Source: Megachile rotundata (Eukaryota > Arthropoda > Insecta > Hymenoptera > Megachilidae). From it: DNA of 64,000 nucleotides. Within the stretch, counting starts at the first letter, position 1, and each line of letters starts with the position of its first letter. The position numbers were made by a program, and so were the translations under genes. The notes beneath the pieces are model-generated. The model was not told the DNA's origin and did not search any database. It saw only the letters and a program-made list of their open reading frames with translations. This document shows, one piece after another, positions 43,901 to 58,160 of this stretch. The stretch lies in assembly GCF_050947335.1 (NCBI RefSeq), contig NW_027473504.1, positions 62,001 through 126,000 of the forward strand, given 5' to 3'.

Positions 43901-46499
43901 CTAACTCATATTATTAGCCATATTATGCTTATATGATCGATAGAACTACAATTACTATACTCATTACTCTTATTATTATCAATCCAACTCATATTATTAC
44001 CCATATTATGCTGATATGATCGATAGAACGACATTCACTATACTTATTACACTCACTATTATCAATCGAACTCATATTATTAACCATATTATGCAGATTT
44101 GATCGATAGAACGACAATTACTATACTTATTACTTTTATTATTATCATTCTAACTCATATTATTAACCATATTAAGCCGATATGATCGATAGAGCTACAA
44201 TTACTATACTCATTACTCTTATTATTATCAATCTAACTCATATTATTAGCCATATTATGCTTATATGATCGATAGAACGACAATTACTATACTCATTACT
44301 CTTATTATTATCAATCTAACTCATATTATTAGCCATACTATACTTATATGATCGACAGAACGGCAATTACTATACTTATTACACTTACTATTATCTATCT
44401 AACTCATATTATTAGCCATATTATGCTTATATGATCTATAGAACGACAATTACTGTACTTATTACTCTTACCATTATCGATCTAACTCATATTATTAACC
44501 ATATTATGCTAATATGATCGATAGAACGACAATTACTATACTTATTACACCCACTATTATCAATCTAACTCATATTATTAACCATATTATGCAGATATGA
44601 TCGATAGCACGACATTTACTATACTTATTACTCTTATTATTATCAACCTAACTCATATTATTAGCCATATTATGCTTATATGATCGATAGAACGACAATT
44701 ACTATACTTATTATTCTTATTTTTAACAACCCAGCTCATATTATTCGCCATATTATGCTTAAATGATCGATGGAACGACAATTACTATACTTATTACTCT
44801 TATTATTATGAATCTAACTCATATTATTAGCCATATTATGCTTATATGATCGATAGAACGACAATTACTATACTTATTACTCTTATTATTATGAATCTAA
44901 CTCATATTATTAACCATATTATGCAGATATGATCGATAGAACTACAATTACTATACTCATTACGCTTATTATTATCAATCTAACTCATATTATTAGCCAT
45001 ATTATGCTTCTATGATCTATAGAACGAGAATTACTATACTCACTACTCTTAGTACTATCAATCTAACTCATATTATTAGCCATATTATGCTTAAATGATC
45101 GATAGAACTACAATTACTATACTCATTACTCTTATTATTATCAATCTAACCCATATTATTAGCCATATTATGCTTATATGATCGATAGAACGAGAATTAC
45201 TATACTCACTACTATTAGTATTATCAATCTAACTCATATTATTAGCCATATTATGCTTATATTGTCGATGGAACGACAATTACTATACTTATTACTGTTA
45301 TTACTATCAATCTAACTCATATTATTAGCCATATTATGCTTAAATGATCGATAGAACGACAATTACTATACTTATTACACTCACTGTTATCAATCTAACT
45401 CATATTATTAACCATATTATGCAGATATGATCGATATCACGACAATTACTATACTTATTACTCTTATTATTATCTATCTAGCTCATATTATTAGCCATAT
45501 TATGCTTATATGAGCAATAGAACTACAATTACTATTCTTATTACTCTTATTATTATCAATCTATCTCATATTATTAGCCATATTATGCTTATATGATCGA
45601 TAGAACGACAATTACTATACTTATTACTCTTATTATTATGAATCTAACTCATATTATTAACCATATTAAGCCGATATGATCGATAGAGCTATAAATTACT
45701 ATACTCATTACTCTTATTATTATCAATCTAACTCATATTATTAGCCATATTATGCTTATATGATCGATAGAACGACAATTACTATACTCATTACTCTTAT
45801 TATTATCAATCTAACTCATATTATTAGCCATACTATACTTATATGATCGACAGAACGCAATTACTATACTTATTACACTTACTATTATCAATCTAACTCA
45901 TATTATTAGCCATATTATGCTTATATGATCGATAGAACGACAATTACTGTACTTATTACTCTTACCATTATCGACCTAACTCATATTATTAACCATATTA
46001 TGCTAATATGATCGATAGAACGACAATTACTATACTTATTACACCCACTATTATCAATCTAACTCATATTATTAACCATATTATGCAGATATGATCGATA
46101 GCACGACATTTACTATACTTATTACTCTTATTATTATCAACCTAACTCATATTATTAGCCATATTATGCTTATATGACCGATAGAACGACAATTACTATA
46201 CTTATTATTCTTATTTTTAACAACCCAGCTCATATTATTCGCCATATTATGCTTAAATGATCGATGGAACGACAATTACTATACTTATTACTCTTATTAT
46301 TATGAATCTAACTCATATTATTAGCCATATTATGCTTATATGATCGATAGAACGACAATTACTATACTTATTACTCTTATTATTATGAATCTAACTCATA
46401 TTATTAACCATATTATGCAGATATGATCGATAGAACTACAATTACTATACTCATTACTCTTATTATTATCAATCTAACTCATATTATTAGCCATATTAT

Positions 46500-47010
46500 G
46501 CTTCTATGATCTATAGAACGAGAATTACTATACTCACTACTCTTAGTATTATCAATCTAACTCATATTATTAGCCATATTATGCTTAAATGATCGATAGA
46601 ACTACAATTACTATACTCATTACTCTTATTATTATCAATCTAACCCATATTATTAGCCATATTATGCTTATATGATCGATAGAACGAGAATTACTATACT
46701 CACTACTATTAGTATTATCAATCTAACTCATATTATTAGCCATATTATGCTTATATTGTCGATAGAACGACAATTACTATACTTATTACTGTTATTACTA
46801 TCAATCTAACTCATATTATTAGCCATATTATGCTTAAATGATCGATAGAACGACAATTACTATACTTATTACACTCACTGTTATCAATCTAACTCATATT
46901 ATTAACCATATTATGCAGATATGATCGATAGCACGACAATTACTATACTTATTACTCTTATTATTATCAATCTAACTCATATTATTAGCCATATTATGCT
47001 TATATGAGCA
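46500..47010 (+). repeat. Recurrent six- to eight-monomer block of domain III
   Basis: This ordered series runs CTTCTATGATCTATAG with AACGAG, CTTAAATG with AACTAC, ACCCATATTATTAG, CTACTATTAGTATT, TTGTCGATAG with CTGTTATTACT, CTTAAATG with ACACTCACTGTT, CAGATATG with AGCACGACAATTAC, and TGAGCAATAG. Complete or partial copies lie near 32.9-33.5, 38.5-38.9, 41.1-41.4, 45.0-45.5 and 46.5-47.0 kb. A last copy starts at about 47.66 kb and is cut by the N gap. It is the most frequently re-used module of domain III. Confidence 0.75.
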
Positions 47011-47878
47011 ATAGAACTACAATTACTATACTTATTACTCTTGTTATTGTCAATCTAACTCATATCATTAACCATATTATGCAGATATGATCGATAGAGC
47101 TACAATTACTATACTCATTACTCTTATTATTATCAATCCAACTCATATTATTACCCATATTATGCTGATATGATCCGTAGAACAACATTCACTATACTTA
47201 TTACACTCACTATTATCAATCTAACTCATATTATTAACCATATTATGCAGATATGATCGATAGAACGACAATTACTATACTTATTACTCTTATTATTATC
47301 ATTCTAACTCATATTATTAACCATATTATGCAGATATGAGCGATAGAACTACAATTACTATACTCATTACTCTTATTATTATCAATCTAACTCATATTAT
47401 TAGCCATATTATGCTTATATGATCGATAGAACGACAATTACTATACTCATTACTCTTATTATTATCAATCTAACTCATATTATTAGCCATACTATACTTA
47501 TATGATCGACAGAACGGCAATTACTATACTTATTACACTTACTATTATCAATCTAACTCATATTATTAGCCATATTATGCTTATATGATCGATAGAACGA
47601 CAATTACTGTACTCATTACTCTTATTATTATCAATCTAACTCATATTATTAGCCATATTATGCTTCTATGATCTATAGAACGAGAATTACTATACTCACT
47701 ACTCTTAGTATTATCAATCTAACTCATATTATTAGCCATATTATGCTTAAATGATCGATAGAACTACAATTACTATACTCATTACTCTTATTATTATCAA
47801 TCTAACCCATATTATTAGCCATATTATGCTTATATGATCGATAGAACGAGAATTACTATACTCACTACTATTAGTATT

Positions 47879-47978
47879 NNNNNNNNNNNNNNNNNNNNNN
47901 NNNNNNNNNNNNNNNNNNNNNNNNNNNNNNNNNNNNNNNNNNNNNNNNNNNNNNNNNNNNNNNNNNNNNNNNNNNNNN
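47879..47978. other. 100-N assembly gap of placeholder length
   Basis: Exactly 100 N separate TTAGTATT (ends 47878) from CTAACTCATA (starts 47979). The satellite phase shows that the true missing length must be 6 + 83k bases (6, 89, 172 and so on), because only ATCAAT is missing to restore the register. 100 is not in that series, so this is a nominal gap of unknown size. The left flank is a domain III module, and the right flank is of a different subfamily. Confidence 0.97.
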
Positions 47979-48149
47979 CTAACTCATATTATTAGCCATA
48001 TTATGCTTAAATGATCGATAGAACGACAATTACTATACTTATTACTCTTATTATTATGAATCTAACTCATATTATTAGCCATATTATGCTTATATGAGCA
48101 ATAGAACTACAATTACTATACTTATTACTCTTATTATTATCAATCTAAC

Positions 48150-51100
48150 TCATATTATTAACCATATTATGCAGATATGATCGATAGAACTACAATTACT
48201 ATACTCATTACTCTTATTATTATCAATCTAACTCATATTATTAGCCATATTATGCTTCTATGATCGATAGAACGAGAATTACTATACTCACTACTCTTAG
48301 TATTATCAATCTTACTCATATTATTAGCCATATTATGCTTATATTATCGATAGAACGACAATTACTATACTTATTACTTTTATTATTATCAATCCAACTC
48401 ATATTATTAGCCATATTATGCTTAAATGATCGATAGAAATACAATTACTATACTCACTACTCTTAGTATTATCAATCTAACTCATATTATTAGCCATATT
48501 ATGCTAATATGATCGAGAGAACTACAATTCCTATACTTATTACACTCACTGTTATCAATCTAACTCATATTATTAACCATATTATGCAAATTTGATCGGT
48601 TAGAACGACAATCACTATACTTATTACTCTTCTTATTATCAACCTAACTCATATTATTAACCATATTATGCAGATATGATCGATAGAACTACAATTACTA
48701 TACTTATTACTCTTATTATTATCAATCTAACTCATATTATTAGCCATATTATGCTTATATCATCGATCGAACGAGAATTACTATACTCACTACTCTTAAT
48801 ATTATCAATCTAACTCTTATTATTAGCCATATTATGCTTATAATATCGATAGAACGACAATTACTATACTTATTACTGTTATTATTATCAATCTAACTCA
48901 TATTATTAGCCATATTATGCTTAAATGATCGATAGAACTACAATTACTATACTCAATACTCTTATTATTATCAATCTAACCCATATTATTAGCTATATTA
49001 TGCTAATATGATCGACAGAACGACAATTACTATACTTATTACACTCACTGTTATCAATCTAACTCATATTATTAACCATATTATGCAGATATGATCGATA
49101 GAACTACAATTACTATACTCATTACTCTTATTATTATCAATCTAACTCTTATTGTTAGCCATATTATGCTTATAATATCGATAGAACGCCAATTACTATA
49201 CTTATTACTGTTATTATTATCAATCTAACTCATATTACTAGCCATATTATGCTTAAATGATCGATAGAACTACAATTACTATACTCATTACTCTTATTAT
49301 TATCAATCTAATCCTAATTATTAGCCATATTATGCTTATATGATCGATAGAACGAGAATTACTATACTCACTACTCTTAGTATTATCAATCTAACTCACA
49401 TTATTAGCCATATTATGCTTATATTATCGACAGAGCGACAATTACTATACTTATTACTGTTATTACTATCAATCTAACTCATATTATTAGCCATATTATG
49501 CTTAAATGATCGATAGAACGACAATTACTATTCTTATTACTCTTATTATTATCAATCTAACTCATATTATTAGCCATGTTATGCTTATATGATCGATAGA
49601 ACGACAATTACTACACTTATTACTCTTATTATTATGAATGTAACTCATATTATTAACCATATTATGCAGATATGATCGATGGAACTACAATTACTATACT
49701 CATTACTCTTATTATTATCAATCTAACTCATATTATTGGCCATATTATGCTTATATGATCGATAGAACGAGAATTACTATACTCACTACTCTTAGTATTA
49801 TCAATCTAACTCATATTATTAGCCAGATTATGCTTAAATGATCGATAGAACGGCAATTACTATACTTATTACTCCTATTATTATCAATTTAACTCATATT
49901 ATTACCCATATTATGCTTATATGATCGATAGAACGACAATTACTATACTTATTACTCTTATTATTATGAATCTAACTCATATTATTAACCATATTATGCA
50001 GATATGATCGATAGAACTACAATTACTATACTCATTACTCTTATTATTATCAATCTAACTCTTATTATTAGCCATATTATGCTTATAATATCGATAGAAC
50101 GACAATTACTATACTTATTACTCTTATTATTATCAATCTAACTCATATTATTAGCCACATTATGCTTATATGATCGATAGAACGACAATTACTATACTTA
50201 TTACTCTTATTATTATCAATCTAACTCATATTATTAACCATATTATGCTTATATGATCGATAGAACGACAATTACTCTACTTATTACTCTTATTATTATC
50301 AATCTAACTCATATTATTAACCATATTATGCAGATATGATCGATAGCACGACATTTGCTATACCTATTACTCCTATTATTATGGATCTAACTCATATTAT
50401 TAACCATATTCTGCAGATATGATCTATAGAACTACAATTACTATACTCATTACTCTTATTATTATCAATCTAACTCATATTATTAGCCATATTATGCTTA
50501 TATGATCGACAAGAAACGACAATTACTATACTTATTACACTCACAATTATCAATCTAACTCATATTATTAACCATATTATGCAGATATGATCGATAGCAC
50601 GACATTTACTATACTTATTACTCTTATTATCATCAATCTAACTCATATTATTGGCCATATTATGCTTAAATGATCGATAGAACGACAGTTACTATACTTA
50701 TTACTCTTATTATTATCAATCTAATTCATATTATTAACCATATTATGCTAATATGATCGATAGAACGACAATTACTATACTTATTACACTCACTGTTATC
50801 AATCTAACTCATATTATTAACCATATTGTGCAGATATGATCGATAGCACGACATTTACTATACACATTACTCTCACTATTATCAATCTAACTCATATTAT
50901 TAACCATATTATGCAGATATGATCGATAGCACGACATTTACTATACACATTACTCTTACTATTATCAATCTAACTCATATTATTAACCATATTATGCAGA
51001 TATGATCGATAGCACGACATTTACTATACTTACTACTCTTATTATTATCAATCTAACTCATATTATTAGCCATATTATGCTTAAATGATCGATAGAACGA

Positions 51101-52900
51101 CAATTACTCTACTTATTACTCTTATTATTATCAATCTAACTCATATTATTAACCATATTATGCAGATATGATCGATAGCACGACATTTGCTATACCTATT
51201 ACTCTTATTATTATGAATCTAACTCATATTATTAACCATATTATGCAGATATGATCGATAGCACGACATTTACTATACACACTACACTCACTATTATCAA
51301 TCTAACTCATGTTATTAACCATATTATGCAGATGTGATCGATAGAACGACAATTACAATACTTACTACTCTTATTATTATCAATCTAACTCATATTATTA
51401 GCCATATTATGCTTAAATGATCGATTAGAACGAGAATTACTATACTCACTACTCTGAGTATTATCAATCTAACTCATATTATTAACCATATTATGCTTAT
51501 ATTATCGATAGCACGAAAATTACTATACTTATTACTGTTATTACTATCAATCTAACTCACATTATTAGCCATATTATGCTTAAATGATCGATAGAACGAC
51601 AATTACTATATTTATTACTCTTATTATTATCAATCTAACTCATATTATTAGCCATATTATGCTTATATGATCGATAGAACGACAATTACTCTACTTATTA
51701 CTCTTATTATTATCAATCTAACTCATATTATTAACCATATTATGCGGATATGATCGATAGCACGACCTTTGCTATACCTATTACTCTTATTATTATGAAT
51801 CTAACTCATATTATTAACCATATTATGCAGATATGATCTATAGAACTACAATTACTATACTCATTACTCTTATTATTATCAATCTAACTCATATTATTAG
51901 CCATATTATGCTTATATGATCGATAGAACGAAAATTACTATACTCATTACTCTTATTATTATCAATCTAACTCATATTATTAGCCATATTATGCTTATAT
52001 GATCGACAGAACGACAATTACTATACTTATTACACTCACTATTATCAATCTAACTCATATTATTAACCATATTACGCAGATATGATCGATAGCACGACAT
52101 TTACTATACTTACTACTCTTATTATTATCAATCTAACTCATATTATTAGCCATATTATGCTTAAATGATCGATAGGACGACAATTACTATACTTATTACT
52201 CGAATTATTATGAATCTAACTCATATTATTAGCCATATTATGCTTATATGAGCAATAGAACTACAATTACTATACTCATTACTCTTATTATTATCAATCT
52301 AACTCATATTATTAGCCATATTATGCTTCTATGATCGATAGAACGAGAATTACTATACTCACTACTCTTAGTATTATCAATCTTACCCATATTATTAGCC
52401 ATATTATGCTTATATTATCGATAGAACGACAATTACTATACTTATTACTTTTATTATTATCAATCCAACTCATATTATTAGCCATATTATGCTTAAATGA
52501 TCGATAGAACTACAATTACTATACTCACTACTCTTAGTATTATCAATCTAACTCATATTATTAGCCATATTATGCTTATATGATCGACAGAACGACAATT
52601 ACTATACTTATTACACTCACTATTATCAATCTAACTCATATTACTAACCATATTACGCAGATATGATCGATAGCACGACATTTACTATACTTACTACTCT
52701 TATTATTATCAATCTAACTCATATTATTAGCCATATTATGCTTAAATGATCGATAGAACGACAATTACTATACTTATTACTCTTATTATTATGAATCTAA
52801 CTCATATTATTAGCCATATTATGCTTATATGAGCAATAGAACTACAATTACTATACTTATTACTCTTATTATTATCAATCTAACTCATATTATTAACCAT
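48150..52900 (+). repeat. Superunit copy A (domain IV)
   Basis: Markers in order are CAATCTTAC (48310), CAAATTTGATCGG (48585), AATCCTAATTATT (49311), GCCAGATTATG (49822), ATTCTGCAG (50407), the TTTGCTATACC series and the TCTGAGTATT monomer (51450). Bases 48150-49550 match copy B at offset 5316, or 5315 after a 1-base insertion at 48600. Bases 49100-51415 match copy C at a constant 9049, and about 51420-52850 matches 61460-62870 at 10041. Copy A therefore lacks the roughly 12 monomers that lie between those two parts in copy C. It alone carries three extra-base irregularities: GGTTAGAACG (48600), GACAAGAAACG (50512) and CGATTAGAACG (51425). Confidence 0.75.
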
Positions 52901-54070
52901 ATTATGCAGATATGATCGATAGAACTACAATTACTATACTCATTACTCTTATTATTATCAATCTAACTCATATTATTAGCCATATTATGCTTCTATGATC
53001 GATAGAACGAGAATTACTATACTCACTACTCTTAGTATTATCAATCTTACTCATATTATTAGCCATATTATGCTTATATTATCGATAGAACGACAATTAC
53101 TATACTTATTACTTTTATTATTATCAATCCAACTCATATTATTAGCCATATTATGCTTAAATGATCGATAGAAATACAATTACTATACTCACTACTCTTA
53201 GTATTATCAATCTAACTCATATTATTAGCCATATTATGCTAATATGATCGAGAGAACTACAATTCCTATACTTATTACACTCACTGTTATCAATCTAACT
53301 CATATTATTAACCATATTATGCAAATTTGATCGGTAGAACGACAATCACTATACTTATTACTCTTCTTATTATCAACCTAACTCATATTATTAACCATAT
53401 TATGCAGATATGATCGATAGAACTACAATTACTATACTTATTACTCTTATTATTATCAATCTAACTCATATTATTAGCCATATTATGCAGATATGATCGA
53501 TAGAACTACAATTACTATACTCATTACTCTTATTATTATCAATCTAACTCATATTATTAGCCATATTATGCTTCTATGATCGATAGAACGAGAATTACTA
53601 TACTCACTACTCTTAGTATTATCAATCTTACTCATATTATTAGCCATATTATGCTTATATTATCGATAGAACGACAATTACTATACTTATTACTTTTATT
53701 ATTATCAATCCAACTCATATTATTAGCCATATTATGCTTAAATGATCGATAGAAATACAATTACTATACTCACTACTCTTAGTATTATCAATCTAACTCA
53801 TATTATTAGCCATATTATGCTAATATGATCGAGAGAACTACAATTCCTATACTTATTACACTCACTGTTATCAATCTAACTCATATTATTAACCATATTA
53901 TGCAAATTTGATCGGTAGAACGACAATCACTATACTTATTACTCTTCTTATTATCAACCTAACTCATATTATTAACCATATTATGCAGATATGATCGATA
54001 GAACTACAATTACTATACTTATTACTCTTATTATTATCAATCTAACTCATATTATTAGCCATATTATGCT
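52897..54070 (+). repeat. 7-monomer (581 bp) tandem duplication
   Basis: Bases 52897-53489 match 53478-54070 at an offset of 581 bp (7 x 83) without a mismatch that I saw. CAATCTTAC falls at 53045 and 53626, GATCGAGAG with TTCCTATAC in both, and CAAATTTGATCGG in both. The junction monomer at about 53470-53490 is a hybrid. It has TTAGCC, as at the right end of the unit, followed by GCAGATATG, as at the left end. This is the expected product of an unequal exchange inside the shared CCATATTATGC. Confidence 0.87.
53468..53500 (+). repeat. Hybrid junction monomer (TTAGCC joined to GCAGATATG)
   Basis: In nearly all monomers TTAGCC is followed by GCTT or GCTA, and GCAGATATG is preceded by TTAACC. 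Here TTAGCC is followed by GCAGATATG. The left half continues the 7-monomer unit's right end and the right half begins the next copy, so the crossover lies in the 11 bases CCATATTATGC. I noticed only one other copy with this combination, near 62850. Confidence 0.82.
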
Positions 54071-54429
54071 TATATCATCGATCGAACGAGAATTACTATA
54101 CTCACTACTCTTAATATTATCAATCTAACTCTTATTATTAGCCATCTTATGCTTATAATATCGATAGAACGACAATTACTATACTTATTACTGTTATTAT
54201 TATCAATCTAACTCATATTATTAGCCATATTATGCTTAAATGATCGATAGAACTACAATTACTATACTCAATACTCTTATTATTATCAATCTAACCCATA
54301 TTATTAGCTATATTATGCTAATATGATCGACAGAACGACAATTACTATACTTATTACACTCACTGTTATCAATCTAACTCATATTATTAACCATATTATG
54401 CAGATATGATCGATAGAACTACAATTACT

Positions 54430-57400
54430 ATACTCATTACTCTTATTATTATCAATCTAACTCTTATTGTTAGCCATATTATGCTTATAATATCGATAGA
54501 ACGCCAATTACTATACTTATTACTGTTATTATTATCAATCTAACTCATATTACTAGCCATATTATGCTTAAATGATCGATAGAACTACAATTACTATACT
54601 CATTACTCTTATTATTATCAATCTAATCCTAATTATTAGCCATATTATGCTTATATGATCGATAGAACGAGAATTACTATACTCACTACTCTTAGTATTA
54701 TCAATCTAACTCACATTATTAGCCATATTATGCTTATATTATCGACAGAGCGACAATTACTATACTTATTACTGTTATTACTATCAATCTAACTCATATT
54801 ATTAGCCATATTATGCTTAAATGATCGATAGAACGACAATTACTATTCTTATTACTCTTATTATTATCAATCTAACTCTTATTATTAGCCATATTATGCT
54901 TATAATATCGATAGAACGACAATTACTATACTTATTACTCTTATTATTATCAATCTAACTCATATTATTAGCCACATTATGCTTATATGATCGATAGAAC
55001 GACAATTACTATACTTATTACTCTTATTATTATCAATCTAACTCATATTATTAACCATATTATGCTTATATGATCGATAGAACGACAATTACTCTACTTA
55101 TTACTCTTATTATTATCAATCTAACTCATATTATTAACCATATTATGCAGATATGATCGATAGCACGACATTTGCTATACCTATTACTCCTATTATTATG
55201 GATCTAACTCATATTATTAACCATATTCTGCAGATATGATCTATAGAACTACAATTACTATACTCATTACTCTTATTATTATCAATCTAACTCATATTAT
55301 TAGCCATATTATGCTTATATGATCGACAGAACGACAATTACTATACTTATTACACTCACTATTATCAATCTAACTCATATTATTAACCATATTATGCAGA
55401 TATGATCGATAGCACGACATTTACTATACTTATTACTCTTATTATCATCAATCTAACTCATATTATTGGCCATATTATGCTTAAATGATCGATAGAACGA
55501 CAATTACTATACTTATTACTCTTATTATTATCAATCTAATTCATATTATTAACCATATTATGCTAATATGATCGATAGAACGACAATTACTATACTTATT
55601 ACACTCACTGTTATCAATCTAACTCATATTATTAACCATATTGTGCAGATATGATCGATAGCACGACATTTACTATACACATTACTCTCACTATTATCAA
55701 TCTAACTCATATTATTAACCATATTATGCAGATATGATCGATAGCACGACATTTACTATACACATTACTCTTACTATTATCAATCTAACTCATATTATTA
55801 ACCATATTATGCAGATATGATCGATAGCACGACATTTACTATACTTACTACTCTTATTATTATCAATCTAACTCATATTATTAGCCATATTATGCTTAAA
55901 TGATCGATAGAACGACAATTACTCTACTTATTACTCTTATTATTATCAATCTAACTCATATTATTAACCATATTATGCAGATATGATCGATAGCACGACA
56001 TTTGCTATACCTATTACTCTTATTATTATGAATCTAACTCATATTATTAACCATATTATGCAGATATGATCGATAGCACGACATTTACTATACACACTAC
56101 ACTCACTATTATCAATCTAACTCATGTTATTAACCATATTATGCAGATATGATCGATAGAACGACAATTACAATACTTATTACTCTTATTATTATCAATC
56201 TAACTCATATTATTAGCCATATTATGCTTATATGATCGATAGAACGACAAATACTATACTTATTACTCTTATTATTATCAATCTAATTCATATTATTTAC
56301 CATATTATGCTAATATGATCGATAGAACGACAATTACTATACTTATTACTCTTATTATTATCAATCTAACTCAATTATTAACCATATTATGCAGATATGA
56401 TCGATAGCACGACATTTGCTATGCCTATTACTCCTATTATTATGAATCTAAGTCATATTATTATCCATATTATGCAGATATGATCTATAGAACTACAATT
56501 ACTATACTCATTACTCTCATTATTATCAATCTAACTCATATTATTAGCCATATTATGCTTATATGATCGATAGAACGACAATTACTATACTCATTACTCT
56601 TATTATTATCAATCTAACTCATATTATTAGCCATATTATGCTTATATGATCGACAGAACGACAATTACTATACTTATTACACTCACTATTATCAATCTAA
56701 CTCATATTATTAACCATATTATGCAGATATGATCAATAGCACGACATTTACTATACTTATTACTCTTATTATCATCAATCTAACTCATATTATTGGCCAT
56801 ATTATGCTTAAATGATCGATAGAACGACAATTACTATACTTATTACTCTTATTATTATAAATCCAACTCATATTATTACCCATATTATGATTATATGATC
56901 GATAGAACGACATTTACTATACTTATTACACTCACTATTATCAATCTAACTCATGTTATTAACCATATTATGCAGATATGATCGATAGAACGACAATTAC
57001 TATACGTATTACTTTTATTATTATCAATCCAACTCATATTATTAGCCATATTATGCTTAAATGATCGATAGAACTACAATTACTATACTCACTACTCTTA
57101 GTATTATCAATCTAACTCATATTATTAGCCATATTATGCTTATATGATCGATAGAACGACAATTACTGTACTCATTACTCTTATTATTATCAATCTAACT
57201 CATATTATTAGCCATATTATGCTTATATGATCGATAGAACGAGAATTACTATACTCACTACTCTGAGTATTATCAATCTAACTCATATTATTAACCATAT
57301 TATGCTTATATTATCGATAGCACGACAATTACTATACTTATTACTGTTATTACTATCAATCTAACTCACATTATTAGCCATATTATGCTTAAATGATCGA

Positions 57401-58160
57401 TAGAACGACAATTACTATATTTATTACTCTTATTATTATCAATCTAACTCATATTATTAGCCATATTATGCTTATATGATCGATAGAACGACAATTACTC
57501 TACTTATTACTCTTATTATTATTAATCTAACTCATATTATTAACCATATTATGCGGATATGATCGATAGCACGACATTTGCTATACCTATTACTCTTATT
57601 ATTATGAATCTAACTCATATTATTAACCATATTATGCAGATATGATCTATAGAACTACAATTACTATACTCATTACTCTTATTATTATCAATCTAACTCA
57701 TATTATTAGCCATATTATGCTTATATGATCGATAGAACGAAAATTACTATACTCATTACTCTTATTATTATCAATCTAACTCATATTATTAGCCATATTA
57801 TGCTTATATGATCGACAGAACGACAATTACTATACTTATTACACTCACTATTATCAATCTAACTCATATTACTAACCATATTACGCAGATATGATCGATA
57901 GCACGACATTTACTATACTTACTACTCTTATTATTATCAATCTAACTCATATTATTAGCCATATTATGCTTAAATGATCGATAGAACGACAATTACTATA
58001 CTGATTACTCTTATTATTATGAATCTAACTCATATTATTAGCCATATTATGCTTATATGAGCAATAGAACTACAATTACTATACTTATTACTCTTATTAT
58101 TATCAATCTAACTCATATTATTAGCCATATTATGCTTATATGATCGATCGAACGAGAATT
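54430..58160 (+). repeat. Superunit copy B, lacking six monomers
   Basis: Copy B aligns with copy C at an offset of 3734 at its left (AATCCTAATTATT at 54626 and 58360) and 4232 from about 54.9 kb on (ATTCTGCAG at 55224 and 59456; GCTATGCCTATT at 56419 and 60651). The difference is 498 bp, exactly six monomers. The missing part, including GCCATGTTATG, GAATGTAACTC, TATTGGCC and GCCAGATTATG, is present in copies A (49570-50060) and C (58620-59110), so this is a deletion in B near 54875. From there to about 58110 B and C are collinear with few substitutions, for example ATTACTAACC against ATTATTAACC near 57875. Confidence 0.82.

Larger units (their letters stand above)
26991..47878 (+). repeat. 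Satellite domain III: GAGCTAC, AAGCCGATATG and TTGTCGATAG haplotypes
   Basis: From about 27.0 kb new haplotypes appear that I found nowhere else in the window. CTACTATTAGTATT is followed by a TTGTCGATAG monomer (about 27030, 33168, 34577, 38730, 41305, 45208 and 46708). AAGCCGATATG with GATAGAGCTAC starts at 29895 and is frequent from 35.3 to 45.7 kb. CTTATTATTCTTATTTTT is followed by CAACCC or CATCCC and then TATTCGCC. The domain I/II markers TACTCGAATTATTATC and GATGGATAG are absent. Copies are more divergent from each other than in domains I/II and IV, indels are commoner, and local 2-, 3- and 4-monomer expansions are frequent. The domain is cut off at the N gap. Confidence 0.78.
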
